From Pseudomonas putida (GTDB taxonomy: Bacteria; Pseudomonadota; Gammaproteobacteria; Pseudomonadales; Pseudomonadaceae): 64,000 nucleotides of DNA. How positions within the stretch are numbered: the first letter of the stretch is position 1; each line of letters starts with the position of its first letter. Below are positions 37,265 through 46,463 of the stretch, in pieces. The stretch spans positions 310,001 to 374,000 of the forward strand of contig NZ_CP109603.1 in assembly GCF_025905425.1 (NCBI RefSeq), written 5' to 3'. Under the pieces are notes generated by a model. The model had not been told where the DNA came from. It did not search any database and worked only from the letters and a program-made list of their open reading frames with translations. Position numbers and translations under genes: made by a program.

Positions 37265-38467
37265 ATGGAACATATAATGAATGATGCGTCGGGGCAGGCA
37301 GGTATTCCCATTGAGGAAATGGACCTGGCGCTCAAGGTTAAGTTATTGCCCGAACGGTACTTTGCATTTATCAGCAGCCGTATCAATAGCGGCAGCCAAG
37401 TGGGCGGCTTATTGACCGCAGAGAACCTCAAGGCAATCAAGTCGTATGCCAATGTTGTTCACCAGTTACCGCGCACCCGAAGCGACGTTGATCAGGATGT
37501 CAATTACGCGTCGCTCGGCATTGACGCCACCTATGTGCATGATCTGTATGTGGCGCTGCACAGGCATGTAAATGAATGGGACACGCTCGAACGCAGCATT
37601 AAACAGCTGGGGCCGGAAATTGAACTGTTCGCTGAAAGCCTGGTACAGCGCGGCGGTGCATTGCTGGATAACCTTGAGCGCAGCGAGGTGTTTCAGCAGA
37701 TCAAGAAAAACAAATCCGAAGAAGGCGTGGATGTCTACAACCATGTGCTGACCCCGGATGAGCGCGAGCAGATCACATCCGTGTTAAGTGGCGGCATCAC
37801 TGGCCTGATCCGTGAGATCGAGAACACTCAGCGGCGCATCGAAGACGTCGACAAGCGCGCCTCCTGGTTCAATCGTGAAATCAGGATTGAGCTCAAGCCT
37901 CGCATGGTGCGGTTGCTTAAGCATTTTGATGAAAAAAACGCCGCCCACGATGTCTTGGAAAAGCGCAAGCAGCTTGATGAGTGGGATCAGAAAATCGAAC
38001 ACCTCAAGTCGGAGTACGACGCCAACGTTGGTTATGCATTCACGGGGCTGGTGTTAGGCCCGCTGGGGCTGTTGGTGACCGGTGGTGTGTTCGGTGCCAA
38101 GGCAGAGCAGATACGTGCAGCCAAGAATGAAATGATTGCGCAACGGGATGAGTTGGCGCTTGCACTGATAAAAATGGAGCCGGCGCGCAAAGATTTTGAA
38201 CGGGTATCTTCCTTGGTCAGGGACCTTCATTTCAGGTGCAAAGACCTGTCTGCGGCCACTAAAAGGCTTGCGGATGTCTGGTTGTTTCTGGCGTCCTATG
38301 CCAATAACTCGGTGAATGAGGCCAAGGAACTGACCAGCAGTACCCAATTGGAATCCTTCGTCCACGATTTTTCAGAGGTGATCAACCCGTGGACCAAGAT
38401 AGGCGGTATTTGCCATACGCTGTCTGAATTGTTTAATGACCTGGTTGAAGAATACGAGGATGCCTGA
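37265..38467 (+). CDS. Alpha-xenorhabdolysin-like toxin component A (XaxA/YaxA type)
   Basis: A protein of about 400 residues, the size of XaxA. It is mostly long amphipathic helices with heptad-like stretches (about 170-250), a single hydrophobic hairpin (YAFTGLVLGPLGLLVTGGVF, about 256-276), then more helix. This is the ClyA-fold layout of alpha-pore-forming toxins. XaxA/YaxA acts with a B partner in host-cell membranes. The start is uncertain: ATG 37265 is chosen, with GTG 37244 and ATG 37277 as options; none has an ideal ribosome-binding site. Codons are visibly more AT-rich than those of cmoA, suggesting transfer. The family call rests on size, layout and remembered similarity. Confidence 0.72.
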   Translation: MEHIMNDASGQAGIPIEEMDLALKVKLLPERYFAFISSRINSGSQVGGLLTAENLKAIKSYANVVHQLPRTRSDVDQDVNYASLGIDATYVHDLYVALHRHVNEWDTLERSIKQLGPEIELFAESLVQRGGALLDNLERSEVFQQIKKNKSEEGVDVYNHVLTPDEREQITSVLSGGITGLIREIENTQRRIEDVDKRASWFNREIRIELKPRMVRLLKHFDEKNAAHDVLEKRKQLDEWDQKIEHLKSEYDANVGYAFTGLVLGPLGLLVTGGVFGAKAEQIRAAKNEMIAQRDELALALIKMEPARKDFERVSSLVRDLHFRCKDLSAATKRLADVWLFLASYANNSVNEAKELTSSTQLESFVHDFSEVINPWTKIGGICHTLSELFNDLVEEYEDA

Positions 38468-38468
38468 C

Positions 38469-39404
38469 ATGGATGTTGCAAACGTCGAATACGCAATACC
38501 TGATTTCACCCGCATGCAGGTGTTGGAAGATCAGGCGTTCTTGTTGATTGATACCAAGCGCCAGCAGGTCTTGCCTGCAGCGCGAGAGCAACTGGATGAT
38601 CTGAAGAAACTGATAGTGGCGGTGGAGCGGTTCTTCATGGAAAGTCTGGTCGGCGGCATCGTCCTTCTGGAAAATCGGGAATTTGTTACCCGCACGGCGG
38701 TGGCCAGCATCGATACGAGGTTGGCCGGCGTTATCAGCCGGCTCAACCAGCATCATGCAGTATTGGCCAAGCAGTGTTTGCGGCTGGAGCTCTTTTCGCT
38801 TTCTGCCTTGGTGCAGCAGTTGCCCGACCTGGAAGCACGCACCGCCAGGCTCGATGGCCAGGTCGCAGCGTTTGACCAGCGCTTGCAGCAGCAGCGGCAA
38901 CAACAGACGGATATCGTCCAGGCCATCACGCTGTTCGAAAAACCCTCCATCTCCAGTGCCTTGAAGGGGCTGATCCCCAGTGAGGAGGAGATCGCTCAGA
39001 TAGCCGGGTTGATCAAAGACCCGAAAGTCGACACCCAGTTGCTCACGGCAGTCGTTCAGAAACTCACAAGCCACGTCGATGTACTGGAAGGGGCGAAAAC
39101 GTTCAATGACCTGATCAAGGTGCGCGCCCAGCTCGACGTGAAGATCAGTGAAACGACCGGTGACCTGGCAGCGGTGAAGCACGCCTTGAACGATGCACTG
39201 AACGAGTACGAGGCAGTCAAGCTGCTGGTCGGGGTTGAGCCGCTCAAGCAGGCGTGGCTGCAAGAGCTGCGTAAGGTGGAGCAAGAATGGCACTCTCAAG
39301 CCATGCAGCTCAACCCCATGATGGACCTGGCGGTCGCGCAGGTGAAGCTGCAGGACCTTTGCACGTACCTGCAGGCAGTCAAAGTTGCCAGCGACAGGCG
39401 TTAA
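38469..39404 (+). CDS. Alpha-xenorhabdolysin-like toxin component B (XaxB/YaxB type)
   Basis: A protein of 311 residues, nearly all alpha-helical, with long coiled-coil segments (LEARTARLDGQVAAFDQRLQQQ; LDVKISETTGDLAAVKHALNDAL). A mildly hydrophobic patch lies near residues 55-68 (FFMESLVGGIVLLE). It follows component A by one base, as xaxB follows xaxA. There is no signal peptide, as in XaxAB, so release would need lysis or another route. Known B partners are around 340-350 residues, so this one is slightly short. Confidence 0.7.
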   Translation: MDVANVEYAIPDFTRMQVLEDQAFLLIDTKRQQVLPAAREQLDDLKKLIVAVERFFMESLVGGIVLLENREFVTRTAVASIDTRLAGVISRLNQHHAVLAKQCLRLELFSLSALVQQLPDLEARTARLDGQVAAFDQRLQQQRQQQTDIVQAITLFEKPSISSALKGLIPSEEEIAQIAGLIKDPKVDTQLLTAVVQKLTSHVDVLEGAKTFNDLIKVRAQLDVKISETTGDLAAVKHALNDALNEYEAVKLLVGVEPLKQAWLQELRKVEQEWHSQAMQLNPMMDLAVAQVKLQDLCTYLQAVKVASDRR

Positions 39405-39410
39405 GCGCTG

Positions 39411-39803
39411 TCAGCGGACGATGATCTTGCACTCGAAGCTCTGCACCGGTGCTATTTCAGCTTCCCAGGGGCGTTGGTAGACCAGGACGAGTTGGCCTTC
39501 TCCGGCACTGCTGGCAAGGTAGCGCCAGGTGGACGAGCCGGCACTGCCGACCACGTCGGTGTCATCGGGGGCACTGTAGAGCTCGGGGCCGAGGCTTTTC
39601 AGGATGCTTGCGGCAGGGTTCTCAATGCGCCAGCGGTAGCCGGTTGAGGGATTTCCTGGCAGGGTCAGGGTCAGTGCCTGGCCCACCTGCAGACGCTGGG
39701 GGCATTCGCTTTCGGCGTCCAGTTCGACGGTTTGCAGGGGGTGTTGGGCGCAGGCAGCAAGCAGGGCGAGGCTCAAGGGAACGAGCAGACGAGGGGCGGT
39801 CAT
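39411..39803 (-). CDS. Chagasin-type (I42) protease inhibitor lipoprotein
   Basis: A protein of 130 residues with a lipoprotein signal (LALLAACAQ). The inhibitor I42 motifs are present: NPSTGYRW (first loop), the glycine-rich middle loop GSAGSSTW, and the third loop RPWE. Such proteins block papain-like cysteine proteases, including host ones. The start is MTAPRLLVPL at 39803. It is convergent with the XaxB-like gene, with 6 bases between stops, and downstream of lon with a REP-derived hairpin between. Confidence 0.88.
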   Translation of the reverse strand: MTAPRLLVPLSLALLAACAQHPLQTVELDAESECPQRLQVGQALTLTLPGNPSTGYRWRIENPAASILKSLGPELYSAPDDTDVVGSAGSSTWRYLASSAGEGQLVLVYQRPWEAEIAPVQSFECKIIVR

Positions 39804-39871
39804 GTTGGCTCCAAAGGCTGGCAATGGCCTGAGGATAACCGAAGCAGGTGCAAATTTGTGCCACCTGTACT

Positions 39872-39903
39872 GGCCTCTTCGCGGCTTAGGCCACGAAGAG
39901 GCC
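39872..39903. repeat. REP-derived inverted repeat after lon
   Basis: GGCCTCTTCG at 39872-39881 and CGAAGAGGCC at 39894-39903 match the outer arms of the REP pair at 4842-4935, but the gtgggagc core is missing. It is a decayed element sitting 9 bases past the lon stop and may act as its transcript end. Confidence 0.6.
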
Positions 39904-39911
39904 AGGACTGA

Positions 39912-42332
39912 TCAGAACAACACTTTCGCCACGTCGGCAAAGCGCTTGGCGAAATGCACCGTCAACCCTTCACGCAGGTAGTCCGGCAATTCCTCGAAGT
40001 CGCCGCGGTTGGCCTCCGGCAAGATCAACTCGAAGATCTTCTGCCGCTTGGCAGCAATCACCTTCTCACGCACCCCGCCAATGGGCAGCACCTGGCCGGT
40101 CAGGGTCAGTTCACCGGTCATGGCCACGCCCTTTTTCGGCGCCTGGTCCCGCGCCAGCGACAGCAGCGCGCTGGCCATGGTCACCCCGGCACTCGGGCCG
40201 TCCTTGGGCGTAGCGCCCTCGGGCACGTGCAGGTGGATGAATGCTTCGTTGAAATAGCCTGGGTCACCACCAAACTGCTGGAGGTTGGAGCTGACGTAGC
40301 TGTAGGCGATCTCGGCGGACTCCTTCATCACATCCCCCAGTTTGCCGGTCAGCTTGAAGCCGCGGTTGAGGGTGTGAATGCGGGTGGCTTCGATCGGCAG
40401 CGTGGCGCCGCCCATGCTGGTCCAGGCAAGGCCCGTGATCACGCCCTTGCCGGCCAGCACCTGCTCGCTGCGGAACACCGGCATGCCGAGCGCGGCCTCC
40501 AGGTCCTTGCTGCCAATCTTAAGCTTGGCATCCGGGTCTTCCAGCAGCTTGACCACGGCTTTGCGCACCAGTTTGCCCAGTTGCTTTTCCAGCTGTCGCA
40601 CGCCGGCCTCGCGGGCATAGCCTTCGATCACGGTGCGCAGGGCGCTGTCAGTGATGCTCAGGCTGGTCTTGGCCACGCCGGCCTTGGCCAACTGCTTGGG
40701 CCACAGGTGGCGCTTGGCGATGGCCAGCTTCTCTTCGGTGATGTAGCCGGAGAGGCGGATCACTTCCATGCGGTCGAGCAAGGGCCCTGGGATCGAGTCG
40801 AGGGTGTTGGCGGTGCAGACGAACAGCACCTTGGACAGGTCCAGGCGCAGGTCGAGGTAGTGGTCCAGGAAGTCGACGTTCTGCTCGGGGTCGAGGGTTT
40901 CCAAAAGAGCCGAGGCTGGGTCGCCCTGGTAGCTCTGGCCCATCTTGTCGATCTCGTCGAGCATGATCACCGGGTTCATCACTTCGACGTCTTTGAGCGC
41001 CTGCACCAGCTTGCCCGGTTGGGCGCCGATGTAGGTACGGCGGTGGCCCTTGATTTCCGCCTCGTCGCGCATGCCGCCGACGCTGAAGCGGTAGAACGGC
41101 CGGCCAAGGGATTCGGCGATGGACTTGCCGATACTGGTCTTGCCCACACCGGGCGGGCCCACCAGCAGCACGATCGAGCCGCTGATCTCGCCTTTCCAGG
41201 CACCCACGGCGAGGAATTCGAGGATGCGTTCCTTGATGTCGTCCAGGCCCGCGTGGTGTTGGTCAAGCACCTTGCGCGCGTGCTTGAGGTCGAGCTTGTC
41301 TTTGCCGTAGACGCCCCAGGGCAGGGCGGTGGCCCAGTCGAGGTAGTTGCGGGTCACGGCGTATTCTGGCGAGCCGGTTTCAAGGATCGCCAGCTTGCCC
41401 ATTTCTTCGTCGATGCGCTTTTGCGCCTGGGCGGGCAGCGTCTTGCCTTCAAGGCGCTGCTCAAACTGTTCGAGGTCGGCGCTGCGGTCGTCCTTGGTCA
41501 GGCCCAGCTCCTGCTGGATGACCTTGAGCTGCTCTTTGAGGAAAAACTCGCGTTGGTGTTCGCCGATCTGGCGGTTCACCTCGGCCGAGATCTCGTTCTG
41601 CAGACGCGCCACTTCGACCTCTTTGCGCAGCATCGGCAGGACCTTTTCCATGCGCTTGAGCATGGGCACGCAGTCGAGCACTTCCTGCAACTGGCTGCCG
41701 GTGGCCGAGGTGAGGGCTGCGGCAAAGTCGGTCAGCGGCGAAGGGTCGTTGGGGCTGAAGCGATTGAGGTAGTTTTTCAGCTCTTCGCTGTACAGCGGGT
41801 TGAGCGGCAGCAGCTCTTTGATCGCGTTGATCAGCGCCATGCCGTAGGCCTTGACCTCGTCGGTAGGCTCGGTGGGCTGGCGCGGGTATTCCACTTCGAC
41901 CAGGTAGGGCGGGCGATGGTGCTTGAGCCAGGTACGGATGCGTACCCGGGTCAGGCCCTGGGCAACGAACTGCAGCTTGCCGTTTTCACGGCTGGCGTGG
42001 TGCACCTTGACCAGGGTGCCGTACTCCGGCAGAGCCGAGGTGTCGAAATGACGGTGGTCTTCGGGCGGGGTATCCATGAAGAACAGCGCCAGGCAGTGGT
42101 CCGGCGTCTTGGCGACCAGGTCGAGGGTTTCTGCCCAGGGCTCTTCGTTGACGATTACCGGCAACACTTGTGCAGGGAAGAATGGGCGGTTGTGGATCGG
42201 GATCACATAGACCTTGTCCGGCAGCTGCTGGCCGGGCAGGGCGAGGGCATGGCCGGGGGCGGCCTGGGTGTCGGTGTGTTCGACTTCGCTGTGTTCGTCG
42301 GGGTGTTCGGGGAAATCCTGCTGGTCGCTCAT
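39912..42332 (-). CDS. lon: ATP-dependent protease Lon (second-copy type)
   Basis: A protein of 806 residues with an N-terminal substrate domain (VYVIPIHNRPFFPAQVLPV). The AAA module has Walker A VGPPGVGKTSIGKS and Walker B VIMLDEIDKMG. The protease domain has the catalytic Ser in PKDGPSAGVTMA and Lys in GGVREKVIAAKR. An acidic, His-containing leader of about 35 residues precedes the usual start. P. putida carries two Lon-type genes; the lon-gcd position matches the one often called lon-2. Confidence 0.95.
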   Translation of the reverse strand: MSDQQDFPEHPDEHSEVEHTDTQAAPGHALALPGQQLPDKVYVIPIHNRPFFPAQVLPVIVNEEPWAETLDLVAKTPDHCLALFFMDTPPEDHRHFDTSALPEYGTLVKVHHASRENGKLQFVAQGLTRVRIRTWLKHHRPPYLVEVEYPRQPTEPTDEVKAYGMALINAIKELLPLNPLYSEELKNYLNRFSPNDPSPLTDFAAALTSATGSQLQEVLDCVPMLKRMEKVLPMLRKEVEVARLQNEISAEVNRQIGEHQREFFLKEQLKVIQQELGLTKDDRSADLEQFEQRLEGKTLPAQAQKRIDEEMGKLAILETGSPEYAVTRNYLDWATALPWGVYGKDKLDLKHARKVLDQHHAGLDDIKERILEFLAVGAWKGEISGSIVLLVGPPGVGKTSIGKSIAESLGRPFYRFSVGGMRDEAEIKGHRRTYIGAQPGKLVQALKDVEVMNPVIMLDEIDKMGQSYQGDPASALLETLDPEQNVDFLDHYLDLRLDLSKVLFVCTANTLDSIPGPLLDRMEVIRLSGYITEEKLAIAKRHLWPKQLAKAGVAKTSLSITDSALRTVIEGYAREAGVRQLEKQLGKLVRKAVVKLLEDPDAKLKIGSKDLEAALGMPVFRSEQVLAGKGVITGLAWTSMGGATLPIEATRIHTLNRGFKLTGKLGDVMKESAEIAYSYVSSNLQQFGGDPGYFNEAFIHLHVPEGATPKDGPSAGVTMASALLSLARDQAPKKGVAMTGELTLTGQVLPIGGVREKVIAAKRQKIFELILPEANRGDFEELPDYLREGLTVHFAKRFADVAKVLF

Positions 42333-42415
42333 GGGGCACCTGCGTGAATGACTATGGTGCTTAGATGGGGCGCGGGGGGATGGGTTTCAAGCTTCGCGTT
42401 AGAAGCTGCAAGCTG

Positions 42416-42444
42416 CAAAAAAAAACGGGGCCATGCAGGCCCCG
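42416..42444 (-). terminator. Rho-independent terminator after gcd
   Basis: On the minus strand a 7-bp stem CGGGGCC/GGCCCCG (loop TGCAT) is followed by a run of about nine T. It ends oprB-gcd transcription before lon. It is flanked by longer imperfect inverted arms (AGCTGCAAGCTGCAA near 42402 and its counterpart near 42455-42473). Confidence 0.9.
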
Positions 42445-42479
42445 CTTTCTCTTGTGGCTTGTAGCTTGCCGCTAGAAGT

Positions 42480-44891
42480 TTAGTCGGCGAGTTTGTAAGC
42501 GATGATGTAATCACCCATCTTGGTGCCCAGCGAGCCGTGGCCGCCAGCGGTTACCAGCACGTACTGCTTGCCGTCCTTGCCGCTGTAGGTCATGGGCGTG
42601 GCCTGGCCACCGGCCGGCAGGCGGGCTTTCCACAGCTCTTTGCCGTTGTTGGTGTCGTAGGCACGCAGGTACTGGTCCAGGGTGCCGCTGAGGAAGCCGA
42701 CGCCGCCTGCGGTGACGATCGAACCGCCCATGCTTGGCACGCCTACCGGCATCCCGATCGGTATCGGGGTGCTGTCGCGGGTGGTGCCGTTCTTGTGCTT
42801 CCACACGACCTTGTTGGTGAACAGGTCGATGGCCGCCACATAGCCCCAGGCAGGCGCCTGGCACGGTACGCCCAGCGGCGACATGAACGGGTGCATGGTC
42901 ACCGCGTACGGTGCGCCGGTGTTTGGCTGCACGCCGCTGGTTTCGCTCTCGCGCTTGCTGCCAGCGGCCACTTGCTCGCGTGGCACCATTTTCGACACGA
43001 AGGCCATGTAGTTGGGCGAGGTGAACAGCAACTGGCGTACCGGGTCGACCGACACGCTGCCCCAGTTGAACACACCAACGTTACCCGGATAGATCAGCGA
43101 ACCCTGCTCGGACGGCGGAGTGTACTGGCCTTCGTAACGCAGTTCGCGGAACTGGATGCGGCACAGCATCTGGTCAAACGGCGTGGCGCCCCACATGGCC
43201 TGTTCGGTCAGCTCAGGGCCGAGCAGGTTGAGGTCGGAGCGGGCCTGGGTCGGCGAGGTGTGGTCGCCTTTCACCGCGCCTTGCGGGGTCGGGATCTCAC
43301 GAATCGGCACAATCGGCGTACCGTCGCGGCGGTCCAGCACATACAGGCTGCCTTGCTTGGTCGGCACGATGATTGCCGGTTTCACGCCATCGGCGGTCTT
43401 CAGGTGAACCAGGGTCGGCTGGCTGCCGACGTCCATGTCCCACAGGTCGTGATGGGTGAACTGGTAGTTCCAGCGGGCCTTGCCGGTGGTCAAGTCCAGG
43501 GCGACAACGCCTGCGCTGTACTTCTCCGCGCCTGGGGTGCGGTCGGCGCCCCACTGGTCGGGGGTTTGGTTGCCCAGCGGCAGGTAGATCATGCCGAGGT
43601 CTTCATCGACACTGGCAATCGACCACATGTTTGCCGAGTTGCGGCTGTAGGTCTTGCCGGGGGCCAGTGGTTTGGTGTCGTCCGGGTTGTTGCTGTCCCA
43701 GTTCCACACCAGGTGGCCGTCGTGCACGTCGTAGGCACGGATGACGCCGGAGGGCTCGTTGGTCGACTCGTTGTCGGTGACATGGCCGCCGATGATCACC
43801 AGATCACGGGTGATCGCTGCAGGCGAGGTGGAGTAGTAGCCGCCAGCGGTGAACGGGCCGATGCCGGTGGTCAGGTCGACCACGCCCTGGTTGGCGAAGC
43901 CTTCGCAGACCTTGCCGTTGTCGGCGTTGATGGCGATCAGGCGGGCGTCCGCAGTGGGCAGGTACAGGCGGCGTGGGCAGGCCTGGGCAACGGCTTGGCC
44001 TGCGTCGGTGATCTTCGGTGCTGGTGTGCCGTCACGGCTGACGTAGTTGTTCTCGTCATAGTACGAGACGCCGCGGCAGGTCATGTGGGCAAAGCCCTTG
44101 AAGGTGCCGACCGGGCTCTTGACCTGGGGGTCGTAACGCCAGATTTCGGCGCCGGTGTCCGGGTCCAGGGCCAGCAGTTTGCTGTGCGCGGTGCAGGCGT
44201 AAAGCATGCCGTTGACCTTCAACGGGGTGTTCTGGTTGGTCAACTCCACCGGGTCGTTGTCGGTCGGCAGGTCGCCGGTACGGATGCGCCAGGCTTCTTC
44301 CAGGCGGTAGGCGTTCTGCGGGGTGATCTGGCGCAGCGGCGAGTAGCGGTCGCCATGCTCGGTGCGGCCGTAGGCCTGCCATTCGCCGTCGGGCATGGCG
44401 GGCGCGGCACTGGCCATCTCGCTGCTCTCACGGCCCAGTTCGCCGAACACTTCACCTGGGTGGGTGAACTGGCTGCCCAGCGCACAGGCGCCGGAGGCGA
44501 GGACTGCGACGCTGAGCAACGCGGTGTTGGCCGTGGCGGCCGGGCCGATCAGGGGGCGACGCGCCCATGGCAGCAGCAGGACCACGCCGATGGCGAACCA
44601 GATGGCCAGGCGCGGCACCAGTTGCCACCAGTCCAGGCCCACTTCCAGCAATGCCCAGGCCGTGCTGCCGAGCAGCACCAGGCCATACAGGCCAAGGGCG
44701 ATACGGCGCTGGGCCAGCAGCAGAATGCCGGACAGGGCAAAGCCGATACCGGCGATCAGGTAGTACAGCGACCCCCCCAGCTGGCTCAGCTTGATACCGC
44801 CCGCCAGCAGGGCCAAGCCCATCAGCAATAGCAGCACGCCCAGAAGGCGCGGTAGCCAGCGGGTTCCATTCTTGGCACCGTCAGTGCTCAT
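42480..44891 (-). CDS. gcd: Membrane-bound PQQ-dependent glucose dehydrogenase
   Basis: A protein of 803 residues. Five N-terminal membrane helices (about 10-150) anchor a periplasmic eight-bladed PQQ propeller (MPDGEWQAYGRTEHGDRYSPL; THHDLWDMDVGSQPTLVHL; GSLYVLDRRDGTPIVP). It oxidises glucose to gluconate in the periplasm and passes electrons to ubiquinone. It lies 31 bases downstream of the OprB porin, with no terminator between, so they are likely co-expressed. Confidence 0.97.
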   Translation of the reverse strand: MSTDGAKNGTRWLPRLLGVLLLLMGLALLAGGIKLSQLGGSLYYLIAGIGFALSGILLLAQRRIALGLYGLVLLGSTAWALLEVGLDWWQLVPRLAIWFAIGVVLLLPWARRPLIGPAATANTALLSVAVLASGACALGSQFTHPGEVFGELGRESSEMASAAPAMPDGEWQAYGRTEHGDRYSPLRQITPQNAYRLEEAWRIRTGDLPTDNDPVELTNQNTPLKVNGMLYACTAHSKLLALDPDTGAEIWRYDPQVKSPVGTFKGFAHMTCRGVSYYDENNYVSRDGTPAPKITDAGQAVAQACPRRLYLPTADARLIAINADNGKVCEGFANQGVVDLTTGIGPFTAGGYYSTSPAAITRDLVIIGGHVTDNESTNEPSGVIRAYDVHDGHLVWNWDSNNPDDTKPLAPGKTYSRNSANMWSIASVDEDLGMIYLPLGNQTPDQWGADRTPGAEKYSAGVVALDLTTGKARWNYQFTHHDLWDMDVGSQPTLVHLKTADGVKPAIIVPTKQGSLYVLDRRDGTPIVPIREIPTPQGAVKGDHTSPTQARSDLNLLGPELTEQAMWGATPFDQMLCRIQFRELRYEGQYTPPSEQGSLIYPGNVGVFNWGSVSVDPVRQLLFTSPNYMAFVSKMVPREQVAAGSKRESETSGVQPNTGAPYAVTMHPFMSPLGVPCQAPAWGYVAAIDLFTNKVVWKHKNGTTRDSTPIPIGMPVGVPSMGGSIVTAGGVGFLSGTLDQYLRAYDTNNGKELWKARLPAGGQATPMTYSGKDGKQYVLVTAGGHGSLGTKMGDYIIAYKLAD

Positions 44892-44922
44892 CGTAGGTTC
44901 TCCGTTACGTCAAAAAAGTTGA

Positions 44923-46257
44923 TCAGAAACTGCTTTGGATCTTCAGGCCGCCGATCAGGGCATCGTCAACCTGCGACACCCCGCCCGGGTGGCGGATGTA
45001 CTGCAGGTTGGGGCGCACCGTGAGCCAGTCGGCCAGGTGAATGCCGTAGTACAGCTCGGCGCTGTACTCCGTGTCCTGCACGGGCAGGAAACCAGGGTTG
45101 TGGTAGTCGTCGAGGCCGGCGGCCTGGTTGGCCAGGCGGGCGTTCTTGCGATAGGCCGGGTTAACGTGCACGCGGGCGAGGGCGAAGCCGATGTCGTCCT
45201 TGGCGCGGGCATCGAAGGGCCCTTTGTATACCAGTCCTGCCTGAACATAGTTGTCGATGGCATTGGTCTTCTTGTCGTGCAATGTGGCATTGGCGAACAC
45301 GCTCAGGCCGCGCGACTGGTCGGATGCCAGCGAAGTGACCTGCTGCTGGGCGCCGAGCCACATGCCGTGCTTGCTCGAACTGCTGCGGTAGGCGGCGCCG
45401 CTGAGGGCGGCCGGCTGGCCGTTACTGTCGTTGAGCACATCTTGTGCCTTGGCATTACTGTAGTAGTAGCCGGCGCGATATTCCCCTTTCAGGCCATTGA
45501 CCTGTGGGCTCCACACCAGTTCGACCGGCATGATGGCACCCTGGGTGCCACTGCCGCTGAGCTTGAAACCGTTGCCCGACTCCAGGTTGGAGGGGTTTTG
45601 CTCGTACACGCCGACCTGGGCATAGAGCGTGTCGGCCAGGTTGTAGCGCACGCGCAGGGCCCACTGGCTGACGGGCCAGTTGTACCAGATGCCACCCACC
45701 CAGTTGCCCACCTGCGAACCGCAGAAGGCCAGGTTCTGGAAGTCGCAGGGGAAGCTGTTGAAGTCTTCGCCTTCGCCGAAACGGCCAAATTTGACGTCCA
45801 GCGCGCCATCGAAGTACTTCTGTTTGACCCACAGTTGCGTGAGCCGCCAGGTTTCACCACGGCCCCAGACTTCCTGGGCGGAAGTGAAACCGCCGACGCG
45901 CGGGTCGTTGATGCGGTCGTTGCTGATGTTGTCGCCGTGGCGCTCGGTGATGGTCAGCTGGAATTCGGTGTCGCCCCAACCAAGGATCTTTTCCAGGTCC
46001 AGATGGCTACCGAAGGTGAACTGGTCGCTGTAGCGCGCGGTACGGTCGTGGTCGAAGCCACCGTGCAGGTTGCTGCCCATCTCGCCGGTATAGCCGAGGG
46101 TGAAGTCGTAACCTTTTGCCAACAATTCGCTGCGGCTGCCGCCCCAGTCACCCAGCATCCAAGGGGAATCGCTGGCGAACATGTCGCTGGCGCTGACAGG
46201 GGTTGCGAGTGCGGTGAGGGCAAGGCCGATGAAGCAGGTTTTGGGCAGCTGGAGCAT
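44923..46257 (-). CDS. oprB: Carbohydrate-selective porin OprB
   Basis: A protein of 444 residues with a signal peptide (LTALATPVSA). The OprB features are WMLGDWGGSRSELLAKGYDFTLGYTGEMGSNLHGG-type N-terminal sequence and the final strand VDDALIGGLKIQSSF. OprB admits glucose and other sugars. Placement directly upstream of gcd makes a sugar-oxidation unit. The ATG MLQLPKTC is used. Confidence 0.93.
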   Translation of the reverse strand: MLQLPKTCFIGLALTALATPVSASDMFASDSPWMLGDWGGSRSELLAKGYDFTLGYTGEMGSNLHGGFDHDRTARYSDQFTFGSHLDLEKILGWGDTEFQLTITERHGDNISNDRINDPRVGGFTSAQEVWGRGETWRLTQLWVKQKYFDGALDVKFGRFGEGEDFNSFPCDFQNLAFCGSQVGNWVGGIWYNWPVSQWALRVRYNLADTLYAQVGVYEQNPSNLESGNGFKLSGSGTQGAIMPVELVWSPQVNGLKGEYRAGYYYSNAKAQDVLNDSNGQPAALSGAAYRSSSSKHGMWLGAQQQVTSLASDQSRGLSVFANATLHDKKTNAIDNYVQAGLVYKGPFDARAKDDIGFALARVHVNPAYRKNARLANQAAGLDDYHNPGFLPVQDTEYSAELYYGIHLADWLTVRPNLQYIRHPGGVSQVDDALIGGLKIQSSF

Positions 46258-46463
46258 GAGATAGCGCTATCTTTTGATTATTGAACAAACGGCAAGGGCA
46301 TCGAAGGGCGAGCCCGTCAATGGAGATGACAACAAGGTGGATTCAGTGAAGCGATTCAGCTTTCGGCGGGGAGGATATAGCGGAAGTTGTAAGAAAAAAA
46401 GACAATTTGTCGCAGTTGATTGTTGTTAATTCAGTAATAGTGCTGTTGTTGCAATTACCCAAA
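46258..46463 (-). promoter_or_regulatory. AT-rich upstream region of oprB-gcd
   Basis: This gene-free region is clearly AT-rich between about 46390 and 46455. It holds one perfect 11-base dyad, GACAA-t-TTGTC at 46401-46411, about 145 bases upstream of the oprB ATG. No HexR-like TTGT-N7/8-ACAA site with correct spacing was found. It is the expected place for sugar-responsive control; the regulator is unknown. Confidence 0.35.

Noticed and set aside
39954..42347. A 797-codon open frame on the + strand opposite lon
   Set aside because: It is antisense to a full, motif-complete Lon gene; composition is that of a shadow frame.
42537..44831. A 764-codon open frame on the + strand opposite gcd
   Set aside because: It is antisense to an intact glucose dehydrogenase and has no recognisable domain.
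46380..46463. HexR site upstream of oprB
   Set aside because: TTGT and ACAA words occur, but not with the 7-8 base spacing of the HexR consensus.
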